Positions 28,076 to 38,410 of a stretch of DNA of 64,000 nt are shown one piece after another. The notes under the pieces were generated by a model that was not told where the DNA came from, searched no databases, and saw nothing but the letters and a program-made list of their open reading frames with translations. The translations under genes were made by a program, and so were the position numbers. How positions within the stretch are numbered: position 1 is the first letter of the stretch; every line of letters starts with the position of its first letter. Source of the stretch: Zunongwangia mangrovi (GTDB lineage: Bacteria; Bacteroidota; Bacteroidia; Flavobacteriales; Flavobacteriaceae); the NCBI RefSeq assembly GCF_900112105.1, contig NZ_FOKV01000001.1, forward strand, positions 1,116,001 through 1,180,000, given 5' to 3'.

Positions 28076-28969
28076 ATGAAAGGGAAATATATAATATATA
28101 GTTTGTTTTGGCTTGTTAGTTTTTCTGGCGTAGCACAAACAGCTAATATTTTAAATGCTGAAAAACCTGAAGATATTGGGAAGTCACGTAATGCGGAAAT
28201 CGCAGAAAATGTTGATGGAGGCCCTTTAGAGTATGGTTATGTAGATGATCGTGATGTACTGTGGTCTAAAGGTACCTGGGAGATCATCGATTTAGATGAA
28301 CGAGTGAATTTTCCTTTGTATTATCCCGTTGATACTTTAAATATTTCAGCAAATAGAAGATCCTTGTATGATGTTTTGATTAGAGCTATTAAAGATGGTA
28401 AGATCGAAAATATTTATGCGGATTCTTATTTTACTGAAAAAAGGACATTAAAAGATATTCAGGCAACAATTTCTAAAGTTGATACAACAGATTACGGTAT
28501 CGAACAGTATAATGCCGGTCAGGAAGTTGAAGAACAGTTTATAGATCGTAGAGATCTTGGAGCTGCAGATATTCAGGAATATAAGATTCGTGGTATTTGG
28601 TACTTTGATAAAAGACAGGCCGAACTGAAATATAGAATTTTAGGAATTGCACCTAGAGCTCCAGATGTTAACTTTATTGATGATTCTGAACTTGGGAATG
28701 AATTAGTAGATCTTTTCTGGGTTTGGTATCCAGATGCCAGAGAAGTACTTTATGATGCAAAAGCTTATATTGGTAATAATACGACCATTTCTTTTGATCA
28801 ACTCTTAAATGCGAGACGATTTAATGCTGTGATCTTCAAAGAAGATAATGTGCAGGGCGATCGCCAAATCAATGATTATATTGTTGATAATAGCTTTCTA
28901 CAATTATTGGAATCTGAACGTATTAAGGAGCAGATTAGAAATTTTGAACAGGATATGTGGAATTATTAA
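28076..28969 (+). CDS. gldN: T9SS periplasmic ring protein GldN
   Basis: A 297-residue exported protein (signal peptide MKGKYIIYSLFWLVSFSGVAQ). The mature part includes DDRDVLWSKGTWEIIDLDERVNFPLYYP and ELVDLFWVWYPDAREVLYDAKAYIGNN, hallmarks of GldN/PorN, which forms the periplasmic ring with the lipoprotein GldK. It is the last gene of gldKLMN and is followed 25 bases later by a strong terminator. Confidence 0.95.
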   Translation: MKGKYIIYSLFWLVSFSGVAQTANILNAEKPEDIGKSRNAEIAENVDGGPLEYGYVDDRDVLWSKGTWEIIDLDERVNFPLYYPVDTLNISANRRSLYDVLIRAIKDGKIENIYADSYFTEKRTLKDIQATISKVDTTDYGIEQYNAGQEVEEQFIDRRDLGAADIQEYKIRGIWYFDKRQAELKYRILGIAPRAPDVNFIDDSELGNELVDLFWVWYPDAREVLYDAKAYIGNNTTISFDQLLNARRFNAVIFKEDNVQGDRQINDYIVDNSFLQLLESERIKEQIRNFEQDMWNY

Positions 28970-28993
28970 GAGATAATTCTTTATAAATAATTG

Positions 28994-29021
28994 AAAAGCG
29001 CCTTTTAGAGGCGCTTTTTTT
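28994..29021 (+). terminator. Rho-independent terminator of gldKLMN
   Basis: Stem AAAAGCGCC (28994-29002) with GGCGCTTTT (29010-29018), seven-base loop, followed by further T residues to 29021. It lies 25 bp after the gldN stop codon. Confidence 0.9.
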
Positions 29022-29052
29022 ATTCTTAATTTGTAGTTTTTAAACATAAATT

Positions 29053-30108
29053 ATGCTGGATTATATAGTTGTTGGTTTAGGACTTAGCGGAATCGCAATT
29101 TCAAGTCAGTTGCAAAAACGAGGGCGCAGTTTTGTTGTTTTTGAAGATAATTCTCAAACTTCAACAAAAGTTGCTGGCGGAATTTATAATCCGGTTATTT
29201 TAAAGCGATTTACGCTTGCTTGGGAAGCCGATAAACAGATAAATTATTCCATTCCATTTTATCAAAAATTGGAAGAGGAGCTTGATGAAAAGCTTTTAAA
29301 ACCATTCAATATTTACCGTAGATTTCATTCGATTGAAGAACAGAATAACTGGTTTGAGGCTGCCGATAATTTCAGATTATCTCCATTTTTAAATACACAA
29401 CTTATACGGCAGGTAAATAATGCTATTCCCGGAGATTTTTCATTTGGGAAAGTAGAGAAAACTGGAGCTTTGGATACTGAATTACTTGTTAGAACCTATA
29501 GAGAATACCTTGAAAAACATCAAATATTAAAAAATCAACGCTTCGATTATTCTAAACTGAAAATTAGTGGGAAGGGCGTTTCTTATGATGGGCTGGAAGC
29601 CAGAAATATTATTTTTTGTGAGGGTTTTGGAGTTGTAAATAATCCTTATTTCAATTATTTGCCGTTGCGAGGGAATAAAGGTGAGTATCTAGTGATTAGA
29701 TCGGAAGAACTTCAGTTAAAACAGGCTGTAAAATCATCGATTTTCATCCTTCCGTTAGGAAATGATTTATACAAGGTTGGGGCGACTTATAATCATCAGG
29801 ATAAAACTCAGGCCCCCACCTTAGCAGCAAAAGAAAAATTGAAGATGGATCTTGATAAAATGATCAATTGCAAATACGAAATTGTAGATCAGGTTGCCGG
29901 GATACGCCCAGCGACATCAGATCGTCGTCCGTTGGCAGGAAATCATCCAGAGCATCAACGATTGTTTATCTGTAATGGTTTTGGAAGCCGTGGTGTTTTA
30001 ATAGCTCCTTTGATTTCAGAAAAGCTGCTTAATTTTATAGAAGATGAAATTCCGTTACCGCCAGAGGTTGATATTCGGCGTTTTCAGAAGAAATTTTATA
30101 GATCCTGA
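29053..30108 (+). CDS. FAD-dependent oxidoreductase (DAO family)
   Basis: A 351-residue flavoprotein of the D-amino-acid-oxidase/glycine-oxidase type. The N-terminal dinucleotide-binding motif is VVGLGLSGIAISSQL (GxGxxG) followed by VVFEDNSQTSTKVAGGIYNPV; the C-terminal FAD-contact region is VAGIRPATSDRRPLAG and ICNGFGSRGVLIAPL. No signal peptide. It probably oxidises an amine or sarcosine-like substrate, which cannot be named. It stands alone after the gld terminator, and its last 13 bases overlap the convergent DUF983 gene. Confidence 0.82.
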   Translation: MLDYIVVGLGLSGIAISSQLQKRGRSFVVFEDNSQTSTKVAGGIYNPVILKRFTLAWEADKQINYSIPFYQKLEEELDEKLLKPFNIYRRFHSIEEQNNWFEAADNFRLSPFLNTQLIRQVNNAIPGDFSFGKVEKTGALDTELLVRTYREYLEKHQILKNQRFDYSKLKISGKGVSYDGLEARNIIFCEGFGVVNNPYFNYLPLRGNKGEYLVIRSEELQLKQAVKSSIFILPLGNDLYKVGATYNHQDKTQAPTLAAKEKLKMDLDKMINCKYEIVDQVAGIRPATSDRRPLAGNHPEHQRLFICNGFGSRGVLIAPLISEKLLNFIEDEIPLPPEVDIRRFQKKFYRS

Positions 30109-30506
30109 TTTTGCCGTTTTGCCTTCGCAACAGCGTCCTTATCGTAATTCAGGAAAAAATTAATCCATATATTTCTCGAAAGGCGCATGATTATAGGCAT
30201 AAAGATAATTAACGTCCCAACGATAGCGAAGAAGGAAGTTAATAATCCGCCGCCCAAAAAATAATGTGCAATGATAAAGGAAGCAACAGCAAACGCAACT
30301 CCAACCGCATAACTAACATACATAGCTCCATAAAAGAAAGAAGGCTCTATTTTGTACTTAGTCCCGCAATGTGAACAATGCTCGTGCATTTCGTACACCT
30401 TGCTTAGTTTAAAAGGGTTTTTCTCTTTGTACATGCTTTCTTCCTGGCATACAGGACAGGTGCCGGTGAATATGCTATACAACTTAGTGCCTTTTAAGAA
30501 TTTCAT
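30096..30506 (-). CDS. DUF983 family membrane protein with zinc-ribbon-like cysteines
   Basis: A 136-residue protein. Near the N-terminus it has two CxxC pairs, CPVCQEES (about 18) and HCSHCGTKY (about 44), suggesting a small zinc-binding head; two hydrophobic helices (about 64-85 and 88-110) and a basic C-terminal tail follow. This layout matches DUF983, a family of unknown function. It overlaps the 3' end of the oxidoreductase gene and is divergent from the ABC-F gene, a 66-bp spacer holding both promoters (CAAATTTA at 30525-30532 reads as a -7 box TAAATTTG on its strand). Confidence 0.8.
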   Translation of the reverse strand: MKFLKGTKLYSIFTGTCPVCQEESMYKEKNPFKLSKVYEMHEHCSHCGTKYKIEPSFFYGAMYVSYAVGVAFAVASFIIAHYFLGGGLLTSFFAIVGTLIIFMPIIMRLSRNIWINFFLNYDKDAVAKAKRQNQDL

Positions 30507-30572
30507 AATATTTTTTTTGCATTACAAATTTAGTCATCTTTGCACGAATCATAAGATACTTTAGTTACAATA

Positions 30573-32489
30573 ATGCTCAACATACATAATCTTTCAGTCT
30601 CTTTTCAAGGAGAATATTTATTTCAGGAAATTAGTTTTCGTTTAGGTTCCGGTGACCGTATAGGTCTTATTGGTAAAAATGGAGCCGGGAAATCTACAAT
30701 GTTAAAAATTATTTCTGGAGATCAGGAATATGATAGCGGACAGATTGCCAAGGATAAAGATCTAAGAATTGGTTTTCTTAAGCAGGATATCGATTTTGTA
30801 CAGGGTCGTACTGTTTTAGATGAAGCTTATCAGGCTTTTGAAGAAATTAAACGCCTGGAGGCTAAAATGAATGAAATTAATCATCAATTAGCAACGCGTA
30901 CAGATTACGAGAGCGATTCTTATACAGAGTTAATTCAGGAGCTTACCGATGTTACCCATCAATATGAAATTATTGGTGGTTATAATTACGAAGGAGAAAC
31001 AGAGAAAGTTTTGCTTGGTCTTGGTTTTAAAAGAAAAGATTTCGAAAAGCTTACCGATACTTTTTCTGGAGGATGGCGAATGCGAATAGAACTAGCAAAG
31101 CTTTTACTTCAGAATAACGATATTTTATTGCTCGATGAGCCTACTAACCACCTTGATATTGAAAGTATCATTTGGTTAGAAAGTTTCCTTAATTCTTATC
31201 CCGGTTGTGTGATCTTAGTTTCTCACGATAAAATGTTTTTGGATAATGTAACCAACCGAACAATAGAAATTTCCTTAGGCCGAATTTACGACTATAAAAA
31301 GCCATATTCTAAATATTTAGAGCTAAGAGGTGAACTCCGAGAACAGCAACTGGCTGCTCAGAAAAATCAGCAAAAAGAGATTGAGCAGACAGAGAAGCTT
31401 ATCGAAAAATTTAGAGCAAAAGCTTCTAAAGCTTCGATGGCACAGTCATTAATAAAAAAGCTGGATAAGGTTAATCGTATCGAAGTAGATGAAGATGATA
31501 ATGCGGTGATGAATATTAGTTTTCCGGTTTCTGTTCAGCCTGGGAAAGTGGTTGTAGAAGCCGAGCATGTGGGTAAGGCGTACGGTGAACACCAGGTTTT
31601 AGATGATATTAATTTACTTATCGAGCGTGGAAGTAAGATCGCTTTTGTTGGACAAAACGGTCAGGGAAAAACAACCTTGGCGAAAATTATAATCGATGAA
31701 ATTTCTCACTCCGGAAATCTAAAATTAGGGCATAACGTTCAGCTGGGTTATTTTGCACAAAATCAGGCCGATTATTTAGACGGAGAAAAAAGTATTTACG
31801 ACACCATGGTCGATGCTGCAAACGAGAGCAATAGATCAAAAGTTCGTGACATGCTGGGATCGTTCTTATTCCGTGGGGACGATGTAGAAAAAAAAGTGAA
31901 AGTTTTATCTGGAGGGGAACGTAACAGGTTGGCGCTTTGTAAAATGTTGCTACAGCCTTTTAATGTGCTGGTAATGGATGAGCCTACCAACCACCTGGAT
32001 ATTAAATCTAAAAATGTTTTAAAAGAAGCCTGTAAGAACTTTGAAGGAACCTTAATCATTGTTTCTCACGACAGGGATTTTCTTCAGGGCTTAACAAGTA
32101 CCGTTTACGAATTCAGAAATAAAAAGATAAAAGAGTATTTAGGCGATATCGATTATTATTTAGAGCAGCGTAAACTTGAAGATATGCGTGCGGTGGAGAA
32201 AAGAGATAAAACTCCAAAAGCTACGGTAAAAAAAGAAACTACAGAAAAGCAATCTTACGAAGACCAGAAAAAATTAAAAGGGCTAAATAACAGGTTGAGT
32301 AAAATAGAGTCTAAAATCACTAAAATTGAAAAGGATCTTAAAAAGAAAGATCACGAATTAGCAACTAATTACGAAAAGACTATTGCCCAGCCAAACTTTC
32401 TGGATAGTTACAACGATAAGAAGAAGCACTTAAAATCCTTAATGAAGGAATGGGAGGGTGTACAGCTGGAAATAGAGGGTATTAGCTAG
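30573..32489 (+). CDS. ABC-F family ATPase (ribosome-associated, Uup/YheS-like)
   Basis: A 638-residue cytoplasmic protein with two ABC ATPase domains and no membrane segment. Domain 1: Walker A GKNGAGKST (about 36), signature FSGGWRMR (about 164), Walker B ILLLDEPTNHLD (about 186). An interdomain linker rich in Gln/Lys (about 260-320) corresponds to the P-site tRNA-interaction motif. Domain 2: GQNGQGKTT, LSGGERNR, VLVMDEPTNHLD. The C-terminal 90 residues form a charged coiled coil as in Uup. ABC-F proteins rescue or tune stalled ribosomes; some give antibiotic resistance. The divergent spacer carries CATCTTTG (30535-30542) as a likely -7 box. Confidence 0.92.
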   Translation: MLNIHNLSVSFQGEYLFQEISFRLGSGDRIGLIGKNGAGKSTMLKIISGDQEYDSGQIAKDKDLRIGFLKQDIDFVQGRTVLDEAYQAFEEIKRLEAKMNEINHQLATRTDYESDSYTELIQELTDVTHQYEIIGGYNYEGETEKVLLGLGFKRKDFEKLTDTFSGGWRMRIELAKLLLQNNDILLLDEPTNHLDIESIIWLESFLNSYPGCVILVSHDKMFLDNVTNRTIEISLGRIYDYKKPYSKYLELRGELREQQLAAQKNQQKEIEQTEKLIEKFRAKASKASMAQSLIKKLDKVNRIEVDEDDNAVMNISFPVSVQPGKVVVEAEHVGKAYGEHQVLDDINLLIERGSKIAFVGQNGQGKTTLAKIIIDEISHSGNLKLGHNVQLGYFAQNQADYLDGEKSIYDTMVDAANESNRSKVRDMLGSFLFRGDDVEKKVKVLSGGERNRLALCKMLLQPFNVLVMDEPTNHLDIKSKNVLKEACKNFEGTLIIVSHDRDFLQGLTSTVYEFRNKKIKEYLGDIDYYLEQRKLEDMRAVEKRDKTPKATVKKETTEKQSYEDQKKLKGLNNRLSKIESKITKIEKDLKKKDHELATNYEKTIAQPNFLDSYNDKKKHLKSLMKEWEGVQLEIEGIS

Positions 32490-32553
32490 TTTCTTAAAAA
32501 ATTAAGATATTCAATTAAACTTTAACGGGTTTTAAGAGTCCAATTAAATAATT

Positions 32554-33690
32554 ATGGATAAACGCAAAATAATTCTTTCAGTTCTTGGACTCCTACTTAT
32601 CGTTGGAGCCGTATTTGCAGCGAAGTGGATCATCGATAGTAACGTAAAAGAGGATCCCAAAATTCAAAAGGTTGTAAAAAACGTATTTGTAAAAACAGTA
32701 AAAAACGACACTGTTCCTATTAGTATTCCCGCTAATGGAAATGTTTCTGCTTTAAGAAAACTCGAACTTTACTCAGAAGTTCAGGGGATATTTAGAAGTA
32801 GTAGTCATAATTTCTTGCCCGGGCAGGAATATAAAAGAGGTCAGGTTTTATTGAATATCGATTCTGCGGAATATGCCGCCAGCGTACAATCGGCTAAAAG
32901 TGATCTTTATAACAGTATCACAGCGATAATGCCAGATTTACGTTTGGATTATCCTGAAGTCTTCGAAAAATGGCAGGATTATTTAAACAATTTCGGCATT
33001 AATAAATCTGTTCCTGATCTTCCTGAGATCGAAAATGATAAAGAAAAGTACTTTATAAGTGGTCGAGGTATCGTATCGTCTTATTATAATATTAAAAATC
33101 TGGAAGAGCGTTTGCGCAAATATACGCATGTTGCGCCTTTCAATGGTATTTTAACCGAAGCTTTAGTAAAAGAAGGAACACTTATTAGATCTGGACAAAA
33201 ACTGGGTGAATTTATAGATCCATCGGTTTATGAGCTTCAGGTTTCCATTGCCAAAAAGTTTAGTGATCTATTAGCGATTGGTAAAGAAGTAAAACTTCAG
33301 AATTTAGATAGAACTCAAGAATACACTGGTACTGTAAGCCGAATTAACGGAAGGGTAAATCTTGAAACACAAACCATCCAGGTGTTTATTCGCGTTGAAG
33401 GGCAAAACATCCAGGAAGGGATGTATTTAGAAGCAATGCTCGATGCCAAGGAAGAACCAAATGCACTTGAAATTCCGAGGGAATTATTAGTAGAGCGTTC
33501 TAAAGTGTACGTGGTAAAAGATAGCGTTTTAGACTTGGTTCGTGTAGAGCCGGTATATTTTAGTACAGAAACTGTTGTTGTAAAAGGTTTAGAAGACGGT
33601 ACAAAAATGCTTGCAGCATCTGTGCCGGGAGCTTATGCCGGGCAGTTAGTAAATGCTGAAGAAATAGAAGACACCGCAAAAACAGAATAG
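32554..33690 (+). CDS. RND efflux periplasmic adaptor (membrane fusion protein)
   Basis: A 378-residue adaptor anchored by an N-terminal hydrophobic helix (IILSVLGLLLIVGAVFAAKWII, about 5-26). The lipoyl half-motifs flank a short helical hairpin: YSEVQGIF...LPGQEYKRGQVLLNIDSAEYAASVQSAK near 75-115 and HVAPFNGILTEALVKEGTLIRSGQKLGEFID near 190-220. A beta-barrel domain follows. It links the RND pump encoded two bases downstream to the outer-membrane TolC-like channel. First gene of a three-gene efflux operon; the substrate is unknown. Confidence 0.9.
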   Translation: MDKRKIILSVLGLLLIVGAVFAAKWIIDSNVKEDPKIQKVVKNVFVKTVKNDTVPISIPANGNVSALRKLELYSEVQGIFRSSSHNFLPGQEYKRGQVLLNIDSAEYAASVQSAKSDLYNSITAIMPDLRLDYPEVFEKWQDYLNNFGINKSVPDLPEIENDKEKYFISGRGIVSSYYNIKNLEERLRKYTHVAPFNGILTEALVKEGTLIRSGQKLGEFIDPSVYELQVSIAKKFSDLLAIGKEVKLQNLDRTQEYTGTVSRINGRVNLETQTIQVFIRVEGQNIQEGMYLEAMLDAKEEPNALEIPRELLVERSKVYVVKDSVLDLVRVEPVYFSTETVVVKGLEDGTKMLAASVPGAYAGQLVNAEEIEDTAKTE

Positions 33691-33692
33691 CT

Positions 33693-36600
33693 GTGAGAAA
33701 ACTTATTGGTTACTTTATAAAGTACGAAGTTGCGGTAAATATCGTAATTATCGCCTTCCTTCTATTTGGAGCGATTGGAGCCTTTACACTAAAATCATCG
33801 TTTTTTCCACTAGAGGAAAGCCGAATGATCAATATAAATGTCACTTATCCAGGATCTGCACCAGAGGAGATCGAAGAAGGAATTATTCTTAAAATAGAGG
33901 ATAATTTAAAAGGTTTAGATGGGATAGAACGGGTTACCTCCGTTGCACGTGAGAGCGGTGGATCGATCACGGTAGAGATCGAGCGCGACGAGAATATAGA
34001 CGTGATGCTTACCGAAGTGAAAAATGCGGTAGATCGCGTTCCCACTTTTCCTACCGGAATGGAACCTTTAATCGTTGCAAAAGAAGAATCTATACGTCCT
34101 ACCATTAGGTTTGCCATTAGTGGAGAGAAAATTCCGCTGGTAACTTTAAAAAGAATCAGTGAGCAGATAGAAAATGATCTGCGAATGATGGACGGTATTT
34201 CTCAGATCGAAATTGATGGTTTTCCTGAAGAAGAAATTGAAATCGCCGTTAGAGAAAATGACCTTCTAGCATACAATCTTACATTTGAAGAAGTAGCCCA
34301 GGCTGTTTCTGGAGCTAATATTTTAACCACCGGGGGAACTATTAAAACCAGCAGTGAGGATTATCTAATTAGAGCTAATAATCGTTCTTATTATGCTGAA
34401 GATCTTCAGGATCTTGTTTTAAAATCTACCACTAGTGGTGAAATCATAAGACTTTCTGATGTTGCCAGGGTTTCAGATCAATTTTCAGAAACACCCAATG
34501 CATCTTTTTTCAATGGAAATCAGAGTGTGAATATTACGATAAGTAACACCAATTCTGAAGATCTTTTGGCTGCGGCAGAACAGGTTAACGAGTATATTGA
34601 AGATTATAATCGAAGAAGCAGTAATGTGCAACTGGATGTTATTTTTGATTCTTCTATTCGATTACAGCAAAGAACCCAGCTTTTAGTAGAAAATGGAGTG
34701 ATGGGAATTGTATTGGTACTTTTCTTTTTATCACTTTTCTTAAATACACGACTTGCTTTTTGGGTAGCATTTGGTTTACCGGTTGCATTTTTAGGGATGT
34801 TCATTTTTGCTGAACAATTCGGGGTAACCATAAACGTACTTTCTCTATTTGGGATGATCATTGTGATCGGGATCCTGGTGGACGATGGTATTGTAATTTC
34901 AGAAAATATCTATCAGCACTTCGAGATGGGTAAAAACCCTATCAAAGCGGCTTTAGATGGAACGATCGAAGTTGTACCTCCAATTATTTCAGCAATAATT
35001 ACTACAATATTAGCTTTTGCGAGTTTTCTTTTTCTGGATAGCCGGATCGGCGAATTTTTTGGCGAAGTATCTACCGTAGTGATGCTAACGCTGGTGGTTT
35101 CGTTAGTAGAAGCACTAATTATTTTACCTGCGCACATTGCGCACTCAAAAGCTTTAAAGCGTAATGCACCAAAACCAAAGTCAGCCATAGGCAGATTTTT
35201 TGAGAAGATGCGAAATGTAAATAAGGTTGGTGATCGTGTGATGATCTATCTGCGAGATAAACTATACGCACCAATTTTAGATTTTATTCTTAGACAGCAG
35301 ATTTTAAGTATCGGGATTCTTTTGGCGGTTTTAATTTTGACTTTTGGAGCAATTGGGGGTGGTATTATTAGAATAACTTTATTTCCAAGTGTAGCGAGTG
35401 ATAGAATTTCGATAGATCTTTTAATGCCTGAAGGTGTTAATCCTGAACGAACAGATTCTATCATTACAATGGTTGAAAATGCAGCCTGGAAGGTTAATGA
35501 GGATTTTACAGAGCGACAAACTGGAAACCTTTCTGTAATAGAAAATACGATAAAAAGAGTAGGACCGGGAAATAATAAAGCTTCTGTACAGGTTAACTTA
35601 TTGCCGGGTGAGGAGCGTGATTTTGGGGCTCCAGAAATCACCAATGCTATTAGAGATGAAGTTGGTCCTGTTTATGGTGTAGAAACCTTAACCTTTGGTT
35701 CTGGAGGAAATTTTGGTGGCGATCCTGTTTCGGTTTCATTACTGGGGAATAATCTTGAAGAACTAGAGGCTGCAAAAAAAGATCTTAAAGCGATTTTTGA
35801 AAATAATCCGCTGCTTAAAGATGTGAACGATAGCGATCCTAAGGGAATTAAAGAAATTAATATCAATCTTAAGAATAACGCCTACGCTTTAGGCTTAGAT
35901 CTTGCCGAAGTAATGCGACAGGTAAGAAATGGTTTCTTTGGGACGCAGGCACAGCGTTTTCAGCGTGGGCAGGATGAGATTCGCGTTTGGGTGCGTTACG
36001 ATCTTGAAAACCGATCCTCGATAAATGATCTTGATGATATGCGTATCGTAACACCATCAGGAAATCGTGTTCCTTTCGATGAGATCGCTAATTATGAAAT
36101 TATTCGTGGAACCGAATCTATTAGCCACCTTGATGGAATGCGAGAAATTCGTGTAAGCGCAGATATGGAAGATCCTAACGGAAGTTCTACAGATATTCTT
36201 ACCGATATTCAGGAAAATGTAATGCCAGATCTATTGGCGAAATATCCAAGTTTAAGTGTGTCTTACGAAGGTCAAAATCGTGAAGCGGGAAAACTGGTAA
36301 GTTCAGCAAGTGCCGTTTTACCGGTTATTTTATTCCTGATTTATGCAACTATAGCTTTTACCTTCAGAAGTTACAGTCAGCCATTCTTATTAATGTTAAT
36401 GATTCCATTCAGTGTAATTGGTGTTGCCTGGGGGCATTGGGTTCACGATTTTCCTATCAATATGCTTTCAGCATTAGGAATTATTGCCCTGGTGGGAATT
36501 ATGGTGAACGATGGGCTCGTTCTTATAGGGAAATACAATGGAAATTTACGGGATGGTTTAAAATTCAAAGAAGCAATCTACGAAGCAGGGAAATCGCGTT

Positions 36601-36890
36601 TTAGAGCCATCTTTTTAACGTCTTTAACCACGATTGCCGGGATGGCACCATTACTTTTAGAAAAGAGCAGACAGGCGCAATTCTTAAAGCCAATGGCAAT
36701 TTCAATAAGTTACGGGATTGCAATTGCTACCTTATTAACGCTATTTTTATTACCATTACTACTATCGATCACCAATAGTATAAAAGTGGAAAGCAAATGG
36801 CTGGCCACTGGAAATAGGGTAGAACGAGAATCTGTAGAGCGAACAATTAAAGAATTACACGAATCTGAAAAAAATAGAGATGAATACTAA
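33693..36890 (+). CDS. RND family efflux permease (AcrB/MexB-type)
   Basis: A 1065-residue inner-membrane pump with the twelve-helix RND layout: helix 1 near 12-33, six helices around 335-550, and a second set around 865-1035, with two large periplasmic loops between. The proton-relay acidic pair is visible in ILVDDGIVISENIY (TM4, about 395). The second-half counterpart ALVGIMVNDGLVL is also present. It exports hydrophobic compounds using proton flow. Two bases separate it from the adaptor gene and its end overlaps the next gene by 11 bases. Confidence 0.95.
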   Translation: MRKLIGYFIKYEVAVNIVIIAFLLFGAIGAFTLKSSFFPLEESRMININVTYPGSAPEEIEEGIILKIEDNLKGLDGIERVTSVARESGGSITVEIERDENIDVMLTEVKNAVDRVPTFPTGMEPLIVAKEESIRPTIRFAISGEKIPLVTLKRISEQIENDLRMMDGISQIEIDGFPEEEIEIAVRENDLLAYNLTFEEVAQAVSGANILTTGGTIKTSSEDYLIRANNRSYYAEDLQDLVLKSTTSGEIIRLSDVARVSDQFSETPNASFFNGNQSVNITISNTNSEDLLAAAEQVNEYIEDYNRRSSNVQLDVIFDSSIRLQQRTQLLVENGVMGIVLVLFFLSLFLNTRLAFWVAFGLPVAFLGMFIFAEQFGVTINVLSLFGMIIVIGILVDDGIVISENIYQHFEMGKNPIKAALDGTIEVVPPIISAIITTILAFASFLFLDSRIGEFFGEVSTVVMLTLVVSLVEALIILPAHIAHSKALKRNAPKPKSAIGRFFEKMRNVNKVGDRVMIYLRDKLYAPILDFILRQQILSIGILLAVLILTFGAIGGGIIRITLFPSVASDRISIDLLMPEGVNPERTDSIITMVENAAWKVNEDFTERQTGNLSVIENTIKRVGPGNNKASVQVNLLPGEERDFGAPEITNAIRDEVGPVYGVETLTFGSGGNFGGDPVSVSLLGNNLEELEAAKKDLKAIFENNPLLKDVNDSDPKGIKEININLKNNAYALGLDLAEVMRQVRNGFFGTQAQRFQRGQDEIRVWVRYDLENRSSINDLDDMRIVTPSGNRVPFDEIANYEIIRGTESISHLDGMREIRVSADMEDPNGSSTDILTDIQENVMPDLLAKYPSLSVSYEGQNREAGKLVSSASAVLPVILFLIYATIAFTFRSYSQPFLLMLMIPFSVIGVAWGHWVHDFPINMLSALGIIALVGIMVNDGLVLIGKYNGNLRDGLKFKEAIYEAGKSRFRAIFLTSLTTIAGMAPLLLEKSRQAQFLKPMAISISYGIAIATLLTLFLLPLLLSITNSIKVESKWLATGNRVERESVERTIKELHESEKNRDEY

Positions 36891-38226
36891 GATTATACAT
36901 TTTACGATCTTTTTCTTCGGGTTGCTATGTTTTTCAGTGAACGCGCAAGAAAGTATACAGGATAGCTTGCTTACCAAGGACGAGGTTATTGCCAGGGCCT
37001 TAGAAAGTAATTTCGGTATAAAAATGGCCAATAATAATGTTGAAATTGCAGAAAATAATCAGAGTATTTTAAACTCGGGTTATTTACCAAGTGTAAGAGC
37101 TGTTGGAGGATATAATTACGATCTAAATGATCGACTAACCGAACCAGAAGAAGGAGATGATGTAGATCAGCGTGGTATCGAGGGAGAATCTTATAGCACT
37201 TCGATAAACCTGGATTATACGCTTTTTGATGGTTTAGGCCGATTTTATAATTATAAAAGCTTAAAAGAACAGTATAATCTTTCGCAGCTAGAAGCCAGGG
37301 AAACTATAGAGAATACGATCCTTCAGCTTTTAACGGTGTATTATGAAGTAGCAAGATTAAGCGAAAACATGGAGGTTTTAGAAGAAACGCTTCAAATTTC
37401 TCAGGAACGTGTAAAAAGAGCCGAATATCAATTTGAGTATGGGCAGTCCAACAATCTTGTAGTTTTAAATGCTCGAGTAGATGTGAATACCGATAGTATT
37501 AATATTATCGAAACCCGCCAGCAATTACAAAACACAAAAAGAGATTTGAATGTGATTTTAAACAGGGATATCAATAATCGCCAATTTCAGGTAGATACAT
37601 TGGTCAATTTTATACCAGAGTTGCAAATCGAGTCGTTCTTAGAGCAATCTGCTTACAATAACGTAAGCTTGCTTCAGGCGCAAAGCAATATTATTATTAG
37701 TGATTATGATATTAAAGTAAGTAAATCTGGATATTTACCAACAGTTGGACTTACTGGTTCTTATGGGTGGAATAGAAATATTAGTGCTGCTACAGCCTTT
37801 TTTCCGGGTTCTATCACAACTACAGATGGACTCTCAGCCGGTTTAAATTTATCCTGGGATCTATTTGATGGTGGGCAAACCAGTGTCGCTATTCAGAATG
37901 CAAAAATTAGTAAGGAAAATCAAAAACTTCAGAAAAAACAGATAGAGTTAGAAGTAGAACGTGATATCGCTAATGCATTGGGAGATTACGAAAATAAGCT
38001 TTATATCTATCGCGTTCAGGAAGAAAATGTACTTACCAACCAGGATAATTTTAATCGTTCTGAAGAACAATATCGATTAGGACAAATATCTTCGATCGAG
38101 TTTAGACAGGCGCAAATTAATTTGTTGGATGCCAAAACGAGTCTTAATTTAGCTAAATACGATGCAAAATTAGCCGAATTGCAATTGCTGCAATTAACCG
38201 GGCAATTGCTGAATATTGAGTTTTGA
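36880..38226 (+). CDS. TolC family outer-membrane efflux channel
   Basis: A 448-residue exported protein (signal peptide MNTKIIHFTIFFFGLLCFSVNAQ) with the internal duplication and long helical segments of the outer-membrane efflux protein family: LTKDEVIARALESNFGIKMANNNVEIAENNQ near 32, and the related SYNNVSLLQAQSN segment in the second half. It completes the adaptor-pump-channel set; the start overlaps the pump gene by 11 bases. Confidence 0.92.
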   Translation: MNTKIIHFTIFFFGLLCFSVNAQESIQDSLLTKDEVIARALESNFGIKMANNNVEIAENNQSILNSGYLPSVRAVGGYNYDLNDRLTEPEEGDDVDQRGIEGESYSTSINLDYTLFDGLGRFYNYKSLKEQYNLSQLEARETIENTILQLLTVYYEVARLSENMEVLEETLQISQERVKRAEYQFEYGQSNNLVVLNARVDVNTDSINIIETRQQLQNTKRDLNVILNRDINNRQFQVDTLVNFIPELQIESFLEQSAYNNVSLLQAQSNIIISDYDIKVSKSGYLPTVGLTGSYGWNRNISAATAFFPGSITTTDGLSAGLNLSWDLFDGGQTSVAIQNAKISKENQKLQKKQIELEVERDIANALGDYENKLYIYRVQEENVLTNQDNFNRSEEQYRLGQISSIEFRQAQINLLDAKTSLNLAKYDAKLAELQLLQLTGQLLNIEF

Positions 38227-38227
38227 T

Positions 38228-38410
38228 ATGTTTGAACACTTTTTTCAATGTCCGTATTGCTGGGAAGAGATCTCAGTACTTTTAGATCCTTCTGTACGAC
38301 AACAGACTTATATCGAAGATTGTGAGAATTGTTGTAATCCAATAGAATTTAGAGTAGCTTTTCAGGATGGCGAACTAATTGAGTTTGCCGCAGATAGTAT
38401 AGAACAATAG
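38228..38410 (+). CDS. CPXCG-type cysteine-rich small protein
   Basis: A 60-residue cytoplasmic protein starting at the ATG at 38228, two bases after the TolC-like gene (an in-frame TTG at 38216 would overlap that gene). It has two paired cysteine motifs, CPYC (about 8-11) and CENC-C (about 33-37), that should form a zinc ribbon, and an acidic C-terminus. It matches the Cys_rich_CPXG family. Function unknown; it is probably expressed with the efflux operon. Confidence 0.8.
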   Translation: MFEHFFQCPYCWEEISVLLDPSVRQQTYIEDCENCCNPIEFRVAFQDGELIEFAADSIEQ